Source: Spartobacteria bacterium (GTDB taxonomy: Bacteria; Verrucomicrobiota; Verrucomicrobiia; Chthoniobacterales; Chthoniobacteraceae). From it: 44,006 nt of DNA. Each line of letters starts with the position of its first letter. Within the stretch, counting starts at the first letter, position 1. Position numbers and translations under genes: made by a program. Of this stretch, positions 43,626-44,006 are shown piece after piece. Location: contig JANXZI010000587.1 in assembly GCA_025355595.1 (NCBI GenBank), positions 1 through 44,006 of the forward strand. The letters are read 5' to 3'. Under the pieces are notes generated by a model, which worked only from the letters and a program-made list of their open reading frames with translations, was not told the origin of the DNA and did not search any database.

Positions 43626-44006
43626 TCAGTCCAGCGGCGAACGCACCCCGAGGCCCGGCCGGTTCAGCACATGCGTATAGATCATCGTCGTGCTCACATC
43701 CCGGTGCCCGAGCAGCTCCTGCACTGTCCGGATGTCATAGCCTGCCTCCAGCAGATGCGTGGCAAAGCTATGGCGGAACACATGCGGCGTCACCGCCTTC
43801 TCCACCCCCGCCTTCCGCGCCGCCGCACGCACCGCATTTTGCAGATTCTTCTCCAGCACATGGTGCCGCCGCTCCACCCCCGCGCGCGGGTCCGTGGAAA
43901 ACTTCGCCGCCGGGAACACCCACTGCCAGCCCCACTCCCGCGCCGCATTGGGCGACTTCCGCTCCATCGCATCCGGCAGCAGCACCCGCCCATGCCCCGC
44001 GGCCAG
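43626..44006 (-). CDS. intI: Integron-type tyrosine recombinase, C-terminal part
   Basis: The frame is open to the right edge and starts outside the window, so only the last 126 residues are seen. LAAGHGRVLLPDAMERK, then PNAAREWGWQWVFPA, is the extra segment found in integron integrases but not in XerC/D. The catalytic boxes follow: ERRHHVLEKNLQNAVRAAAR, TPHVFRHSFATHLLEAGYDI (HxxR), RTVQELLGHRDVSTTMIYTH (His and the Tyr nucleophile) and the typical end GVRSPLD. The enzyme would join attI and attC sites to gain or shuffle gene cassettes. The gene points left; the usual attI and cassette array lie beyond its 5' end, outside the window. No attI is seen here. Confidence 0.9.
   Translation of the reverse strand: MAAGHGRVLLPDAMERKSPNAAREWGWQWVFPAAKFSTDPRAGVERRHHVLEKNLQNAVRAAARKAGVEKAVTPHVFRHSFATHLLEAGYDIRTVQELLGHRDVSTTMIYTHVLNRPGLGVRSPLD

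Overview
The window looks like a piece of a GC-rich chromosome from the Planctomycetes-Verrucomicrobia-Chlamydiae group, most likely a soil or freshwater Verrucomicrobiota. The pointers are: two formylglycine-type sulfatases beside a Tat-exported sugar isomerase-like protein and a sialate O-acetylesterase-like esterase; a large PSCyt/DUF1549/DUF1553 protein; an SHD1-type domain fused to a peptidase MA-like enzyme; a GTP-type PEP carboxykinase; a Pup-ligase/depupylase family enzyme outside the actinobacteria; and many long hairpins built from short repeated words between genes. No rRNA, tRNA or CRISPR array was seen.

Layout. 1-840: a patchwork of broken pieces (an unidentified exported fragment, an M36 fungalysin remnant, a beta-helix remnant). 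839-6669: a four-gene glycan-desulfation and deacetylation block, all on the + strand. 6670-7092: remnant of a VCBS/FG-GAP-like repeat protein and a small dispersed repeat. 7093-10218: a SWIM-SNF2 helicase on the - strand. 10396-14405: + strand ParA ATPase, SDR oxidoreductase, coiled-coil zinc-ribbon protein and PafA/Dop-family enzyme. 14464-18089: a lone GspF/PilC-like membrane protein diverging from a bifunctional class A penicillin-binding protein. 18332-24830: the giant PSCyt protein (-), an unrecognised cytosolic protein with a possible Cys/His catalytic pair (+) and a metallopeptidase (-). 25212-26744: one small gene, then more than 1 kb of dispersed hairpins. 26745-29878: lipoprotein, DUF4139 protein and TraB/GumN protein, all on the - strand. 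29879-30735: non-coding, repeat-rich, with a nested cruciform and a weak attC-like site. 30736-34600: PckG (-) diverging from an MBL-pseudoreceiver-GAF fusion (+). 34923-37676: amidase and a permease/DUF1980 pair (-). 37927-43497: RmuC (-) diverging from a large exported TIGR03790-like protein, then a polytopic glycosyltransferase-like protein. 43626-44006: the C-terminal part of an integron-type tyrosine recombinase running off the right edge.

How it fits together. The left block reads as an exported route for stripping sulfate and acetyl groups from complex glycans. The middle holds housekeeping functions (wall synthesis, chromosome partition, protein tagging, gluconeogenesis). The most unusual material is the set of at least eight sequence families of intergenic hairpins, the integron-type integrase at the edge, the PafA/Dop hybrid, a receiver-like domain with Glu in place of the phosphorylated Asp, and a class A PBP with Thr where the transpeptidase Ser is expected. 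All function calls come from reading motifs by eye; no database search was run.
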